NCBI RefSeq assembly: GCF_032854445.1
Contig: NC_088307.1
Span: forward strand, 23,449,953 to 23,513,952
From: Liolophura sinensis
Lineage: Eukaryota > Mollusca > Polyplacophora > Chitonida > Chitonidae
Reading direction: 5' to 3'
Length of the DNA: 64,000 nucleotides
Position 1 is the stretch's first letter, and each line of letters opens with the position of its first letter. This document shows, in pieces, positions 25,606 through 38,500 of the stretch. The notes below the pieces were generated by a model. It was not told where the DNA came from and made no database searches. It saw only the letters and a list, made by a program, of their open reading frames with translations. The position numbers and the translations under genes are program-made.

Positions 25606-27400
25606 TTAGAAAAACATAAAATAACATTAAATCAGTAGAAAGGGGCACATAACAAAGCACAGAGGGGTTTTCAACGGAATGTATACGTTCGTAACAGTTT
25701 GTTATTTGATTAAGCCTGATGTTTTATATAATATTTAAACTTATCGAGAAATAGTTGTGTAATTATATTTAATCTAGGCGCCAGTTTAAATATTTAATAA
25801 TGGCATTGATCTTTGAATAAGTAGTAAATATCATTCAACTTTTTGTGAATTTTTTTGTCACGATATAGTTAATATATATTATAGGTCCTTTACTGTAAAG
25901 CCGGCAATGTAAGGATGTGCAGCTACGCGCAGAGCGAAACCCATCCACCGCCTCTTGACCTCCGAACTACGACGCGTGACTATTAGTAGATCCAACCCGC
26001 CATTTTCTAGCTTCCACAAACTTCTTGTTTCAAATGTTTCTCACCGTCTATACCTCGAGATTTGGTCTGTCGAACACGCCGACCGTTTAATCCCCACTTC
26101 GTCTGTTTGTTTGACAGAATGTCAGCAACACCGTAGTTTAAATTAAGACTTTTGTCCAAATACACAAATTACTGACGAATTTCCAATAGGCACACGACCT
26201 GTGATTACGCGGTAATTTGCCGTCGCGAGCGAGTCTCGCTGTGACAGGCGGGATTTGAGCGTGGCCGGTACGGTGTTCAGCTGTAATTACTTCAACGGCA
26301 CGAGGCAAAACTCTCCGGCTGCGGAACTGACATCCACGCCCCGTCGCCAGCGTACCGAAGAAGGAACAAATCCTATCACGGTCGCATTTCTTTTATTATA
26401 ACCATACGAAACTGTTTCTTCGGTGACATTTACCGGTGCCATGGTAAATTACTGGACATAGTTGAGTATTGTAAATTACCTGCCAGGAAGCAAACAGACA
26501 AATCTAAAACCGAAAAGTGAAATTATGTATATGTACCCGTCACTGACCTTATACAATGTTTATATGCTTCGATAACATGCCAAATTCCTTATAGCTGACT
26601 GTCTGATTTAACAATTATAAGATAAAATAAATCATACACACTATACGTCATGGAGAATAAAATCGGACAGGCGTAGTCCGGTAAAACATGGGCGTCTTGA
26701 TAAGATAATCTTTTATTCTCACTGTTCATGTATATGAAAGACTGAATATATGCATGTAATAGCAACTTATACATCCTCTATACCACCATGTCTTGAGACT
26801 GAAAGGAGATTAAAGTATAATTAATATTTATTTTATAAATATAATATAATTCTAGAATTATTCCAAATACCGTGTTTTCACATTTAATAAACAATACCGT
26901 GAAAACAATACACAGATACCAGGCCTTAGGGATACTTAGTCCATTGGCGGAATACCAATTTATACAAGTATATTACATAAAACAGTGTTTTATTTTTCTT
27001 CATTAAAGCATCTATTTAAGGCCCTATAGGAAAAGTTAATCTGCCTGCTAAGTGTTCTGCAATTTTCTCACCGTTATGTATGAGACGTCGTAGATCGAGT
27101 CATCGATTCTGAATGAAGTACGAGGAAATATATATTCGTAATATACGGATACGGTGAGCACATCTGTATATTTATACACGCATCGCACGTGGAAAAGTTT
27201 GTCAGTAACATGCCAATGGTCGGTTGTATATACCATGGAGACTTCGGTATCCTCTAACGATAAAACTAACCGCCATCGTACAATGGGCAATTACAAGTGA
27301 ACATTTACTGAGTATTGCATTAAACAATGATTAAATAAATAAATATATAAATGATCGGACTCGTTGTCTAAGTGAGGTGTGTCACACCCTTGTCAAAAGT
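25606..27400. other. Unassigned DNA with a CpG-rich core
   Basis: About 26200-26400 is CpG-rich (GTCGCGAGCGAGTCTCGCTG near 26222). The flanks are AT-rich. No gene seen. Confidence 0.35.
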
Positions 27401-27404
27401 ACAG

Positions 27405-27605
27405 AACAGCGTTTACTTATTCGCCTAGAACATACCTTGCGTTTTTCCAAAACCATTGAAAATTGTTAACTGCTTCTCTTTGCTTGATTCCGTACTAGTT
27501 TCTTTGAGAGCTTATGGTGTGAATTGGCCTTGCGATTATTGACGTGCATCTTGATTGACGGCTGGTTTATGGGAATGTCTGTTTGGACTGCGTATATTTG
27601 TATGG
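27405..27605 (+). repeat. R1 3' half
   Basis: TTCGCCTAGAACATACCTTG to TGACGGCTGGTTTATGGGAA. Confidence 0.55.
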
Positions 27606-27607
27606 TA

Positions 27608-27830
27608 CACTGTAAAAAACGAATCAGTGAAATGGACAGAATATATGCTGTGTTTTGTGAGTGATGGCAGAATAGATCGTGTTACTGCTACAGATTGTGA
27701 TAGGTTTATTGTGTTATGCGTATAGATAACGTTTCTAGGTTTAATAGGATAATCTGTTCTTCACAAAATAATATTACACTGCAGTAACATAAATCGCTGA
27801 AGCATCACTCAGAAAACACAAAATAAATCT
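27608..27830. mobile_element. Diverged MITE related to family M
   Basis: Mirrored ends CACTGTAAAAAACGAATC...GAGTGATGGCAGAATA and GCATCACTCAGAAAACACAA, with less exact arms than the intronic copies. Confidence 0.4.
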
Positions 27831-28239
27831 AAATGATGAGTTTATAGTACCTCGTCGCATTTCTTGTGATCATTTTGCTGCTTAAACTATCTCTGAAGGC
27901 GTACAGTATGTAGGCTGTGTTGTTGTTCTCCTCGACACATTCACTCTCTGGTCAGGCAAGGGATCGAACTTACACCTTTTGTGTCAAAAATAAAAAAAAT
28001 GAAAGACATCCACGTTAACGGTGTGGCCGCAATGATCCCGTGGTGTGGTGGAGATGGAATTGTATTAGCCAAGACGGTTTCTTGACACACCGATTTTAAG
28101 ACGAGATATAGTTTTCAAGTTTCACAGTCCTATACATGCATGACGTATACATATCTCGCCTTGTAGCATTTGTTAGATCCTGTGACGATTTCAATCAACT
28201 TCGCAGGTTATTACTGCAAAAACTTCTGTGTCAAGCTTA

Positions 28240-29015
28240 TTCCATCAAACGCTTCATACCTGTGTCTAATTCCGCTTAGCCCGGGTACTATCGGGGCCGT
28301 ATGTTCGTCGGGGTGAACTTGATCACTGCGTTGAATGTATGCGTGCGTGCATGCGTGCTTGGGATTTAACGTCGTACTTAACAATTTTTCGGTCATATGA
28401 CGACCAAGGAATCCTTAGAGTGCATATAATGGTCTTCCTTGTTGCATGACGGATTTCCACCGCTCTTTTATCTAGTGCTGCTTCACTGAAACGACTTACC
28501 GAAGGCAAGTAAGTCGCCCCACCCGAGCCATTTTACTGATACGGGTCAACCAGTCGTTGCACTATCCCCTTCATGCTGAAGGCCAAGCGAAAAAAATACA
28601 ACTTCCTTTTGTAAAGCCTTAGGTGTGAGTCGACCCAGGATTGACCCTAGATCTACCGCTCCCGAAGCGGACGCTCTGTCAACTGGACCGGGCCGGTCGT
28701 TGAATGTATGAACAGTTTCAATCAAAGCGTAACTGAGATACATATTTTGACCATTGTCAACCTATAAACCAACATGGTACACTATTCAGACTGATTTCAT
28801 TCATTCACCTGTAACATTTCTTACGTCTTTCCAATATCATTGAAAACTGATCACTGTTTCTCATGATTCCGCCCCGATTTCATACTTTACATACTTTCTT
28901 TGGTCTATGGTGATTTGAGTTAAACGTCATTTTGAGAACTGGCCTGCGATTATTGACCTGGAACGCCCATTTTGGTCGATGACTGGCATACAAATATCTG
29001 TTTGACGCATAAATT
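28240..29015 (+). repeat. R1 element interrupted by SINE-B
   Basis: Left part at 28245-28325 (TGTGTCTAATTCCGCTTAGC), SINE-B at 28325-28695, right part at 28696-29015 (AATCAAAGCGTAACTGAGAT to GATGACTGGCATACAAATAT). It ends about 300 bp before GH1 copy 1. Confidence 0.6.
28325..28695 (-). mobile_element. SINE-B, near full length, nested in an R1 element
   Basis: Reverse orientation of the copy at 21910: GGGATTTAACGTCGTACTTA, GGGTCAACCAGTCGTTGCAC, GGATTGACCCTAGATC, CGAAGCGGACGCTCTGTCAA. R1 sequence continues on both sides. Confidence 0.75.
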
Positions 29016-29234
29016 CGGATGGTGACTGGTGCACGGCCGGTGGATTGTGTGATATGACACCTAGGTGTGCATATATCTGCTTTGTGTATATAATGTAATC
29101 ACTTGAGCACCGCTATCTTTTTGTTCCACATATATTGATAACAAAGGTTAAGCATATCTATAGCAGGTCACAAGACCGTCTATATTTGTTTTATCTTCAT
29201 ATTAAATGAAGTACATATTTTACAAAGTGACTGC

Positions 29235-29247
29235 AGATATATATATC
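29235..29247 (+). promoter_or_regulatory. Possible TATA-like element of GH1 copy 1
   Basis: ATATATATAT run about 80 bp before the start codon. Position fits a core promoter, but AT runs are common here, so this is weak. Confidence 0.2.
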
Positions 29248-29324
29248 ACTGCATATCTGTGGAAATCACTGACGACTATAAGTCACAGTAACTATACATT
29301 GATTTGTAAGCAAGCGGTCCCGCT

Positions 29325-29514
29325 ATGAAGCTTTACGCTGACTGTATTGTAGTGCACCTGTGCTGTGTCGCGCTCCTGGCGCCAATCCTCATAGCGGCAT
29401 CCACTGCCGGAGAGGATGAGGATGGCGACTTTTATTACGGTCAGTTCCCAGAGGGATTCATCTGGAGTACGTCCTCAGCGGCTTACCAGTACGAAGGAGG
29501 ATGGAACGCTGATG
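29325..29514 (+). CDS. GH1 copy 1, exon 1
   Basis: Starts at ATG with a signal peptide (residues 1 to about 25, ending near LAPILIAAS), an acidic spacer (GEDEDGD), then the GH1 opening [19 protein letters not shown]. Ends GATG|GTACGT, phase 1. The first 64 residues closely match exon 1 of copy 2. Confidence 0.92.
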
Positions 29515-32500
29515 GTACGTTGGAACGCTGAAACTGGGATCTTTTCATTAAACCATCCTGACGCGAAACTGAGAATAGATGTTAATCTTTGGCTGGTAGG
29601 ATTCTTTATTTGTAAATGATTATGGATTATTATGACATTTGGATTTGATAAAAGAAATTAATGATATCAACTATTCAATCGGCAAAACATTTTGTTAATG
29701 GGAAAGGGTTGTGTTTTCCGAATATGTGATATCATGATATGTTGGTTGGATCAAGAAATATGAGATTTTATCGAACACAATCTAAAATATACATGTTATA
29801 GTTTCTGGATGCGGTCGATACACAGTTTTACAGACCTGAAAAGGTATATAGTATTCATGGACATCGAATAAGGCAGGGATCAATGTTACTAGTGATAAAT
29901 TGTATTGACCGATTAAAAAGAGGTTAAATATTTAATTTATGATTGATCGAGGAAATGAAAAGTTCAGTTTTCTATTTAAATGAAACCTTTCTTTTGGTCC
30001 CGCCGTCTTATAAGTGAAATATTCTTGAGTTCGGCTTTAAACACCAATCAAATAAATAAATAAATTTCTTGTGGTCCTCCTTTTTCAACGCACACTGACG
30101 GTACACTGAAGGACAGCACAAAACAAATTCAGAATAGTTAAAATCGTGGTTTTTGGGAATTGGTCTATAGCGATTATTGACCTGGAACGTCCTTATTGGT
30201 TGACGGCTGGTGTACAAATGTCTGTTTCGACGAATGGATCTAAAGGATTCCTTATTTCCATAAAAAAATAAAATTCTTTTTTTTTTCGAGAATTGAGAAG
30301 AACAGTGATTCCGTTCAAATGCTAAATGATACCGAAGAGATTTCCTATGACAAGAAGGAAAATTCTTATGTAATAATAGGATACAGCCGTCTTAAATTGT
30401 TGACATGTCTATTGGCAGGCAAAGGCCCCAGCATCTGGGATGTGTTCAGCCATGACCCGGGTAACATCGTGTACAACGAAACAGCTGACGTCACATGTGA
30501 CAGTTACCACAAATACCGAGAAGACATAAAGCTGATGAAGAATTTGGGGGTGAGGATATAGGTGTATGGAAGACCGGTGTAGACAAACGTTTCTTGATTT
30601 ATTCCGTTTTATTACTCTTGGGTCAACAATGGCCGAAGGTATTGTCTTGGCGGTTGGCGTCAAGCCATACACCTGTCTGACCATTTCCATGTTAACCAGA
30701 CTTAGACACCACAAGTACGATTAATGACTACGAGGAATCCTTTTTTGTCAAGGTCATGCACATCACTTAAGGGCTATGCTGCCACAAACTTCCAAACACG
30801 ATCTACGTTGAAGTCTTTATTATTATTATTACTATTATTATTATTATTACTATTATTATTATTATTAATCAATTAATTAATTTATTTATTTGATTGCTGT
30901 TTTACGCAGTATTCAAGAATATTTCACTTATATAACGGCGGCCAGTTTTATGGTGGGAGGAAACCGGACAGTGCCCGGGGGAAACCCTAGACCATCCGCA
31001 GGTTGCCACAGACCTTCCCACGTACGGCCGGAGAACTCTAATTTTAATCAAACTTGTATCTCATTTTTGCCTCTCGCTGGCTGGGATTTCAGAGGGAGAT
31101 TACTGGAGCCCGTTCTACAAAGCAGTCGCAAACTGCGCCTGGCACAATTTCCATGTAACATACAGTGAAGAAATACGTCACTTGTAACAACTTTGTAGAA
31201 CGGGCCCCATGTGGTGATGATGGCTTCGGTGTATGGTGACATTGTGTGTATGGTGTTTTCGGCACGACTTTCCTTGAGGCCACACTACAAATATGTCGGT
31301 GCTGGGACCAGCTGTGGTTCGAGCGATGTAGTACACTCAAAAAATAAATCCGTTAATTTTAACAGAAAGCCTATTGTCTGAATGATGCTAGGATGTATTC
31401 TGCTATTGCATCGGATTGTCCTGTTAGATATAACACGCGTATTCTACTGATTCAGTATAAAGATTGTCAATTAATCTAACAGGAAAATATGTTGAATATG
31501 ACAGAAAATTATAATAACAGAAAACACATTCTAGCATCATTCAGACAACAGACTTTCTGTTAAAATTAACAGATTAATTTTTTTAGCGTTAGACCACTTT
31601 CAGACGACAATGGCGAATCAGATCCTACCTAAGCCGACTATTATTCTCTTGAAGTATGAGGAATATGACACCAAAAGATCATTGAGGAATATGACCCCAA
31701 AACGTCATTGAAGAATATGACCCCAAAACGTCATTGAGGAATATGACCCCAAAAGATCATTCAGGAATATAACACCAAAACGTTATTGAGGAATATGACC
31801 CCAAAACGTCATTGAGGAATTTGACCCCAAAACGTCATTGGAAAGACAGAAATGAGCAAGAGATTTCATAGCTTATGTCCGAATTACTTTAGAAGCCGGA
31901 AAAGTTCCCCAATGGCTCACGCATTCCATGGGACGTGGGCTGACATGTTTTACAAGTCTACTGGCGGGTCCGTCTCCCCCAGCAATACAAATCCAAGAAA
32001 CTTAAAAAGATTTCCCCCGGTTCACCAGATGTGATTAAAACCATAGTAACGCCTAAGGCATAAAAAGACTAGTGAAAGTACTCATTTTTGCTGGCTGTCG
32101 TTCCGATGATTGTGCAAAGCCAAGTATTATCGTTGGAAATGTCCTTCACTAACATTTCGTTATTTAAAAGCTGGAATGGTACATTCGCTTTCTGTTATTA
32201 AATATAATATAAATAACGACGTACCACATAGAGAGTAAAATCAGAGCAGCGACAGTGTGATAGCTGGCAAACGGTCACACGTAACCGGTGAAATACGGCT
32301 ACAGAATAGAGAGCAGCGACGACAGTGTGATAGCTGGCAAATGGTCACACGTAAGCGGTAAAGTATGGCCAATGTCGGTTTACCTAAGGTTAACAATCGC
32401 ACAGAAGCAGCCCAATGTATTGACACAGTTCACATTCTCAGAAGAACAGCAGGGCGTGTAATCGCAAATAGTGTCTGCGTGGAAAAACGACAATTATTTT

Positions 32501-35500
32501 GACGATCTGTGTCAACTACTAAATGTCTCTTAAAGAAAAAATATGTAAACAAACTGGAGTATACTTCTTGATATGTGCTGGAATTTGCGAATACTGTCGC
32601 AAATGTAAAAAAATAAATCCATGAATATTCTCAGTTGTCATCAAAAAATGTAGTACGCCCATATGGAACCCTAAAACAGAATAAGAGAAGGGAGGCTAGC
32701 CTTTCGGCAGTATCGCATATTATGCTTGCAAGATTTTTTTCCCTTTAGTGACTTGTCTGTCCCTGATTAATGCTAGTCTGGTAATCATAAATATATTAGT
32801 CACTCTTTGCTAATATCTCTCAATATGGCAACGCCCCACAGCCTTGTTTGATGAATTCAATTTCATTTGCTTTCTTATGGTAAAGTAAAACATATTTGTT
32901 AATGATGGTATGAAAGGGATCATATCAAACCCAGTTCTCTTCTTTTGCATATATACGACCGTGATAGTATTCTTAGAATAATGCCATTCTCTCGACTTAG
33001 CAAACAGTTTTTGGGGGTTTTTGATTTCACAATTAGTAGTTTTCCGTTTCCGTTTTTTTTCTTTTTAATGTAAAGAGGAGTACTTGCATTTTTCAGCACT
33101 TAAGTATCAGCACTAACTCTCCGTGAACAAAAACTTCTCTCCATGATCTACAGTGATAACATTCTGTTTCACAAGTTTGGGAAAATTTTTTACTCCCGCC
33201 CCAAACGACACCCACCCCAACTCCTGACTAACGCGCTTTATCTTTCCCTATTTAAAAATATTTTTTTTTTCATTTACATTTGAAAGGTGTCTCACTACCG
33301 GTTTTCCATATCCTGGCCACGTGTCATCCCGGACCCCGTGGAAGGCAGTATAAACCCCGCAGGAATAGCCTATTACAACAATCTCATCGACGGTTTGCTG
33401 GAGGCAGGCATTCAGCCAATCGTAACGATGTATCACTGGGATTTACCTCAAACCCTGCTGGAAAAGTATCTAGGATGGATCAATCCGGTAATAGCAGACT
33501 ATTACATCAAGTACGCCGACCTCTGCTTTCGAACTTGGGGGAATAAGGTAAATATATTGTAGCCGAATGCTGATTGACTATCATCTCGTCAAAATAGTTC
33601 GTTCCAACGTCCATTCATCGCACACATTCATAGATTTTTATGTATATGCATTAATATTTTAACTATCTGAACCAGTGAGTTCCTTTGTGACATTTAAAAA
33701 TCAATATTGATTACTTATCATCAAAACTATCAAAACTCACGTGTTAACATATATTTTATAGGTCAAATGGTGGATAACGTTCAATGAACCTTTGTCGTTC
33801 ATCCAAGATGGTTTGGGGACGAACACGAAAGCTCCAGGCTGGGCACAGCCGGCCTACTACCCGTATATGGCGAGTAGGACTATGCTGCTGTCACACGCTA
33901 GGGCGTTCCATCTGTACAATGAAAAATACAGAGCAACCCAGAATGGTAAGTCACGCTAGAGCGTTCTATCTGTACAATGAAAAATACAGAGCAACCCAGG
34001 ATGGTAAGTCACGCTGGAGCGTTTCATCTGTACAATGGAAAATACAGAGCGACGCAGAATGGAAAGTCTGATACACGCTAGGGCGTTCCAACTGTACAAT
34101 GAAAAATACAGAGCGACCCAGAATGGTAAGCCTGATATACGCTAGAGCGTTCCATCTGTGCGATGAAAATTGCAAGGCGAGTAGGAATGATAAGTCTGAC
34201 ACACGCTAGAGCGTTTCATCTATACAATGAAAGATGCAAGGCGACCAGGAATGGTAAGTCTGACTCAAGCCAGGGCGTTCCATCTGTACAATGAAAAATA
34301 CAGCGCGACCCAGGATGGTAAGTCATGCCAGGGCGTTCCAGTTGTACAATGAAAAATATAGGGCGACCCAGAATGGTAAGTCACGCTAGTGCGTTCCAGC
34401 TGTACAAGGAAAAATACAGGGCGACCCAGAATGGTAAGTCTGACACACGCTAGAGCGTTCCATCTGTACGATCAAAATGCAAAGCGACCAGAAATGATAA
34501 GTCTGACACACGCTAGGGCGTTCCATCTGTACAATGAAAAATACAGGACGACCCAGAATGGTAAGTCTGACACACGCTAGAGCGTCCTATCTGTACAATA
34601 AAAAATACAAGACGAGGTGAAATGGTAAGTCCGTCACACGCTAGAGCGTTCCAGTGGTACGACAGATGCGGTGAGACTCCATCTGTACGACTGACCGGCC
34701 CCGATAGCTCAGTTGGTAGAGCGTCCGCTTCGGGAACGGTAGTTCCAAGGTCAATCCTGGGTCAGGTCACACCTAAGATCTTTTATAAAGCTGTAACCTC
34801 GCTTCGTGTTCAGCATTAAGGGGATAGTGCAACGACTTGTTGACCCGTATCAGTATAATGCCTCGGGCGGTGCAGCTTACTTGCCTTCAGTAAGTTGTCT
34901 CAGTGGAGCAGCACTAGCTAAAAGAGCGGTGGAAATCCGTCCTGTAAAAGTTCGCCACACGCCAGACTACGACTTATACGTACAAATACAGGGCAATTCA
35001 AAACGGTAAGCCCGCCACACACTAGAGTGTTCCATGTGTGCGACAAGAACAGAATTACTCAAAGTTACACCCAAGATATTCAACCTCTACCACAGTGTAA
35101 GTCTAAATAAAACCAAACAACAACGACAAATACAGGGCGACGCTAAATGTAAATAAGTCTGTCCCACACTACAGCGTTCCATCTGCACAACTACAAACAG
35201 AGGGTAAATGTTAGGTGGTAAGCTTGGAACACGCCATAGGGTTCAGTTTGTACAACGACACGTAAACGGTGACTAATAAGTCAGTTACACACTACTGCTT
35301 TCAACCTGCGCAAGAATGGAAATCTTACTGAGATATGCAACCATGCAAAAGAGGATATCTGCACCTGCAACGGGTCCGTTATCGAGCTTTTTGATGTTTT
35401 AAAAAAATAAATAACTTCACCATTTCGCTGCGTATGCAGGCCATATACTTTTATGACTTATAACAGGCCTGTAAGTGGGAAGGTCTGTCAGCAATCTGCC

Positions 35501-38500
35501 AGCGGATGGTCGTGGGTTTCCCCCCAAGCTCTGCCCGGTTTCCTCCCACCATAATGCTGGCCGCCGTCGTATAAGTGAAATATTCTTGAGTACGGGGTAA
35601 ATCACCAATCAAATAAATTAATAAATATAACAAGCCTTCATGAAATTAGTATGTGGACATGGGAACATCTTGACAGTAATGGTCTACAACCGTGTGGCCC
35701 TCTACCAATAAGGTTGTGAGTTCAAATCCGGCCCTTGCTGCTGCTTCGGCTGCAGCTTTAAGTCAAAAGGTTTAACATCCAACTAGCAAAGTCGGTTGCT
35801 CACTTCAGGCACCCCGGTTTCTTCCATCCATATAGGCCTAACCCAAACGAAAAATTAAAAATCTTGAACACTGCGTTAAACAAAAAGGAGATATGTTACC
35901 ATAGTAACGCCCTTTTTTAAAACTTTGTACATTTCTCAAGGTCGGCTGGGCGTATGCTTTGCTACAAAATGGATGGAACCAAAGAACGCGAGTGACCCGG
36001 CTGACGTCATGGCGGCTGATCGCGCTCAGCAGTTCTCCACGGGCTGGTTCGCTCACCCAATCTACGGTGCTGGAAATTACCCACCAGTGATGAAGGAACA
36101 GGTTGCCAAGAAGAGCCGATTGCAGGGGCTGCCCAAGTCACGCCTGCCAGAGTTTACCCAAGACGAGGTCGCTTACATCAAAGGTAAAATGTCGGGTTAG
36201 CATGCTAATCGCCACTCAGCAGCGCCAGTTCCAAAACGTATAAACTTCCACAAAATTGTGTAAAACATGATATGAAGTCAGTCTCGTGTTTTAGACTGGC
36301 AGTGATTGGTCCATATTTCCTTTTGTCAACCGTACATTGATTTAAAATAGGTGATGTTCTAAAAAGTAAACGTAATATATCAATGGTTTTCTGTCTGTAG
36401 TAATTTTAAGCCCCCTAAGTACTACGTAGCCTCTCTTCTTATCTCATTCTTTGACTGGGTGCAATGAGCTTGTTTAAATGCCAGTACTCACATGATTTCT
36501 TGGACAGGAACTATTTCCTGTTAATGAACTTTCTCTCGGTTGTGGGACGAATTAGAGGTAAATTATGTTCTCTTCATAAGGAAGCGCCATGGAGGGCGGC
36601 TTTTGGCGCGCTTTGGCCTGGCAACAGGACAGTTCTTTTCTGCTAAGAGTTTTTTTGTATGTAAAATATATCTGGACATCCGCACGGGGTGATTTTTCCA
36701 GAAAATTTGGCCAAACAGGTTATTATTTGAAATGGTTCATATGGTTTATCTCTGAGGGAGGGGAGTGGGTAGTTATGTGGGGTGCACTTTGTGTCATGAT
36801 GAAGAGGATCTCTCAGGGAAACTTGTTGTTATCTGTTTCACACCTGATATGTTGTTACGTGTTTCACACCTGATACGTTGTTATCTGTTTCACACCTGAT
36901 CTGGTGTTACCCTTTTCACACCTGATATGTTGTTACCTGTTCACACCTGATATGTTGTTAGCTCTGTCACACCTGATATGTTGTTACCTGTTTCACACCT
37001 GATATGTTGTTACCTGTTTCACACCTGATATGTTGTTACCTGTTCACACCTGATATGTTGTTGGCTCTGTCACACCTGATACGTTGTTACCTGTTCACAC
37101 CTGATATGGTGTGACCTGTTTCACACCTGATATGTTATGACCTGTTTCACACCTGATATGTTGTTACCTGTTTCACATCCTATATGTTGTTACCTGTTCA
37201 CACCTGATCTGGTGTTACCCTTTTCACACCTGATATGTTGTTACCTGTTCACACCTGATATGTTGTTAGCTCTGTCACACCTGATATGTTGTTACCTGTT
37301 TCACACCTGATATGTTGTTACCTGTTTCACACCTGATATGTTGTTACCTGTTCACACCTGATATGTTGTTGGCTCTGTCACACCTGATACGTTGTTACCT
37401 GTTCACACCTGATATGGTGTGACCCGTTTCACACCGGATATGTTATGACCTGTTTCACACCTGATATGTTGTTACCTGTTTCACATCCTATATGTTGTTA
37501 CCTGTTCACACCTGATTTGTTGTTCCCTGTTTCACATCTAATATGTTGTTACCTGTTTCACATCTGATATGTTGTCACCTGTTTCACACCTGATATGTTG
37601 TTACCTGTGTCACACCTGATATGTTGTTTCCTGTTTTACACCTGATATGTTGTTTCATGTTTCACATCTGATACGTTGTTATCTGTTTCACACCTGATAT
37701 GTTGTTATCGGTTTCATACCTGATATGCTATTACCTGTTTTACACCTGATATGTTGTTACCTGTTTTACACCTGATATGTGTCACACCTGATATGTTGTT
37801 CCCTGTTTCACACCTGATATGTTGTTACCTGTGTCACACCTGATATGTTGTTTCCTGTTTTACACCTGATATGTTGTTACATGTTTTACATCTGATACGT
37901 TGTTATCTGTTTCACACCTGATATGTTGTTATCTGTTTCATACCTGATATGCTGTTACCTGTTTTACACCTGATATGTTGTTACCTGTCTTACACCTGAT
38001 ATGTTGTTACATGTTTCACATCTGATATGTTGTTACCTGTTTTACACCTGATATGTTGTTACATGTTTCACACCTGATACGTTGTACGTGGATACACTAG
38101 GTAATATGTATTATACTCATTGTTACTCAACCAGACTAAAACAGCGGTTGTCGTGTTTCTACTCCAGTAATGAGTTGTGTCGTTTCTTACACTCGGTCAC
38201 GAAGTATAATAAGAGAACTTAACTTTCTCCGTGAACCATAGTTTTTGACATAAAATATTTAAATTCTCATTCTTTTTCTTTCTCTGCATTGCTGGTATGC
38301 GCTGGTATGCGCTTGTGACGTGCTCTGTATGAACTGATTCACACTTTTTTTTTTTTCTACGTCATTCATAATCTTTAGCATAAACTTTTCCCCCACCTCT
38401 GTGCACCTTTATCATTTATTTCCATGTTAAAGGTACATACGACTTTTTCGGGATGAATTACTACACAACCAGGCTAGTACAGAACAAGGACAGAGGACTG

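Noticed and set aside
33980-34625. Extra coding exons suggested by repeated [13 protein letters not shown] peptides
   Set aside because: The peptides come from tandem copies of the exon 4 end. None has its own acceptor, and the frame after each donor hits a stop.
34700-34775. Possible tRNA-Pro gene (AGCTCAGTTGGTAGAGCG head)
   Set aside because: The same head recurs with a common downstream body at several sites, so it is a SINE promoter region. The cloverleaf is not completed.
36830-38092. CRISPR-like regular repeats
   Set aside because: The units are contiguous with no unique spacers, and the genome is eukaryotic. It is a minisatellite.
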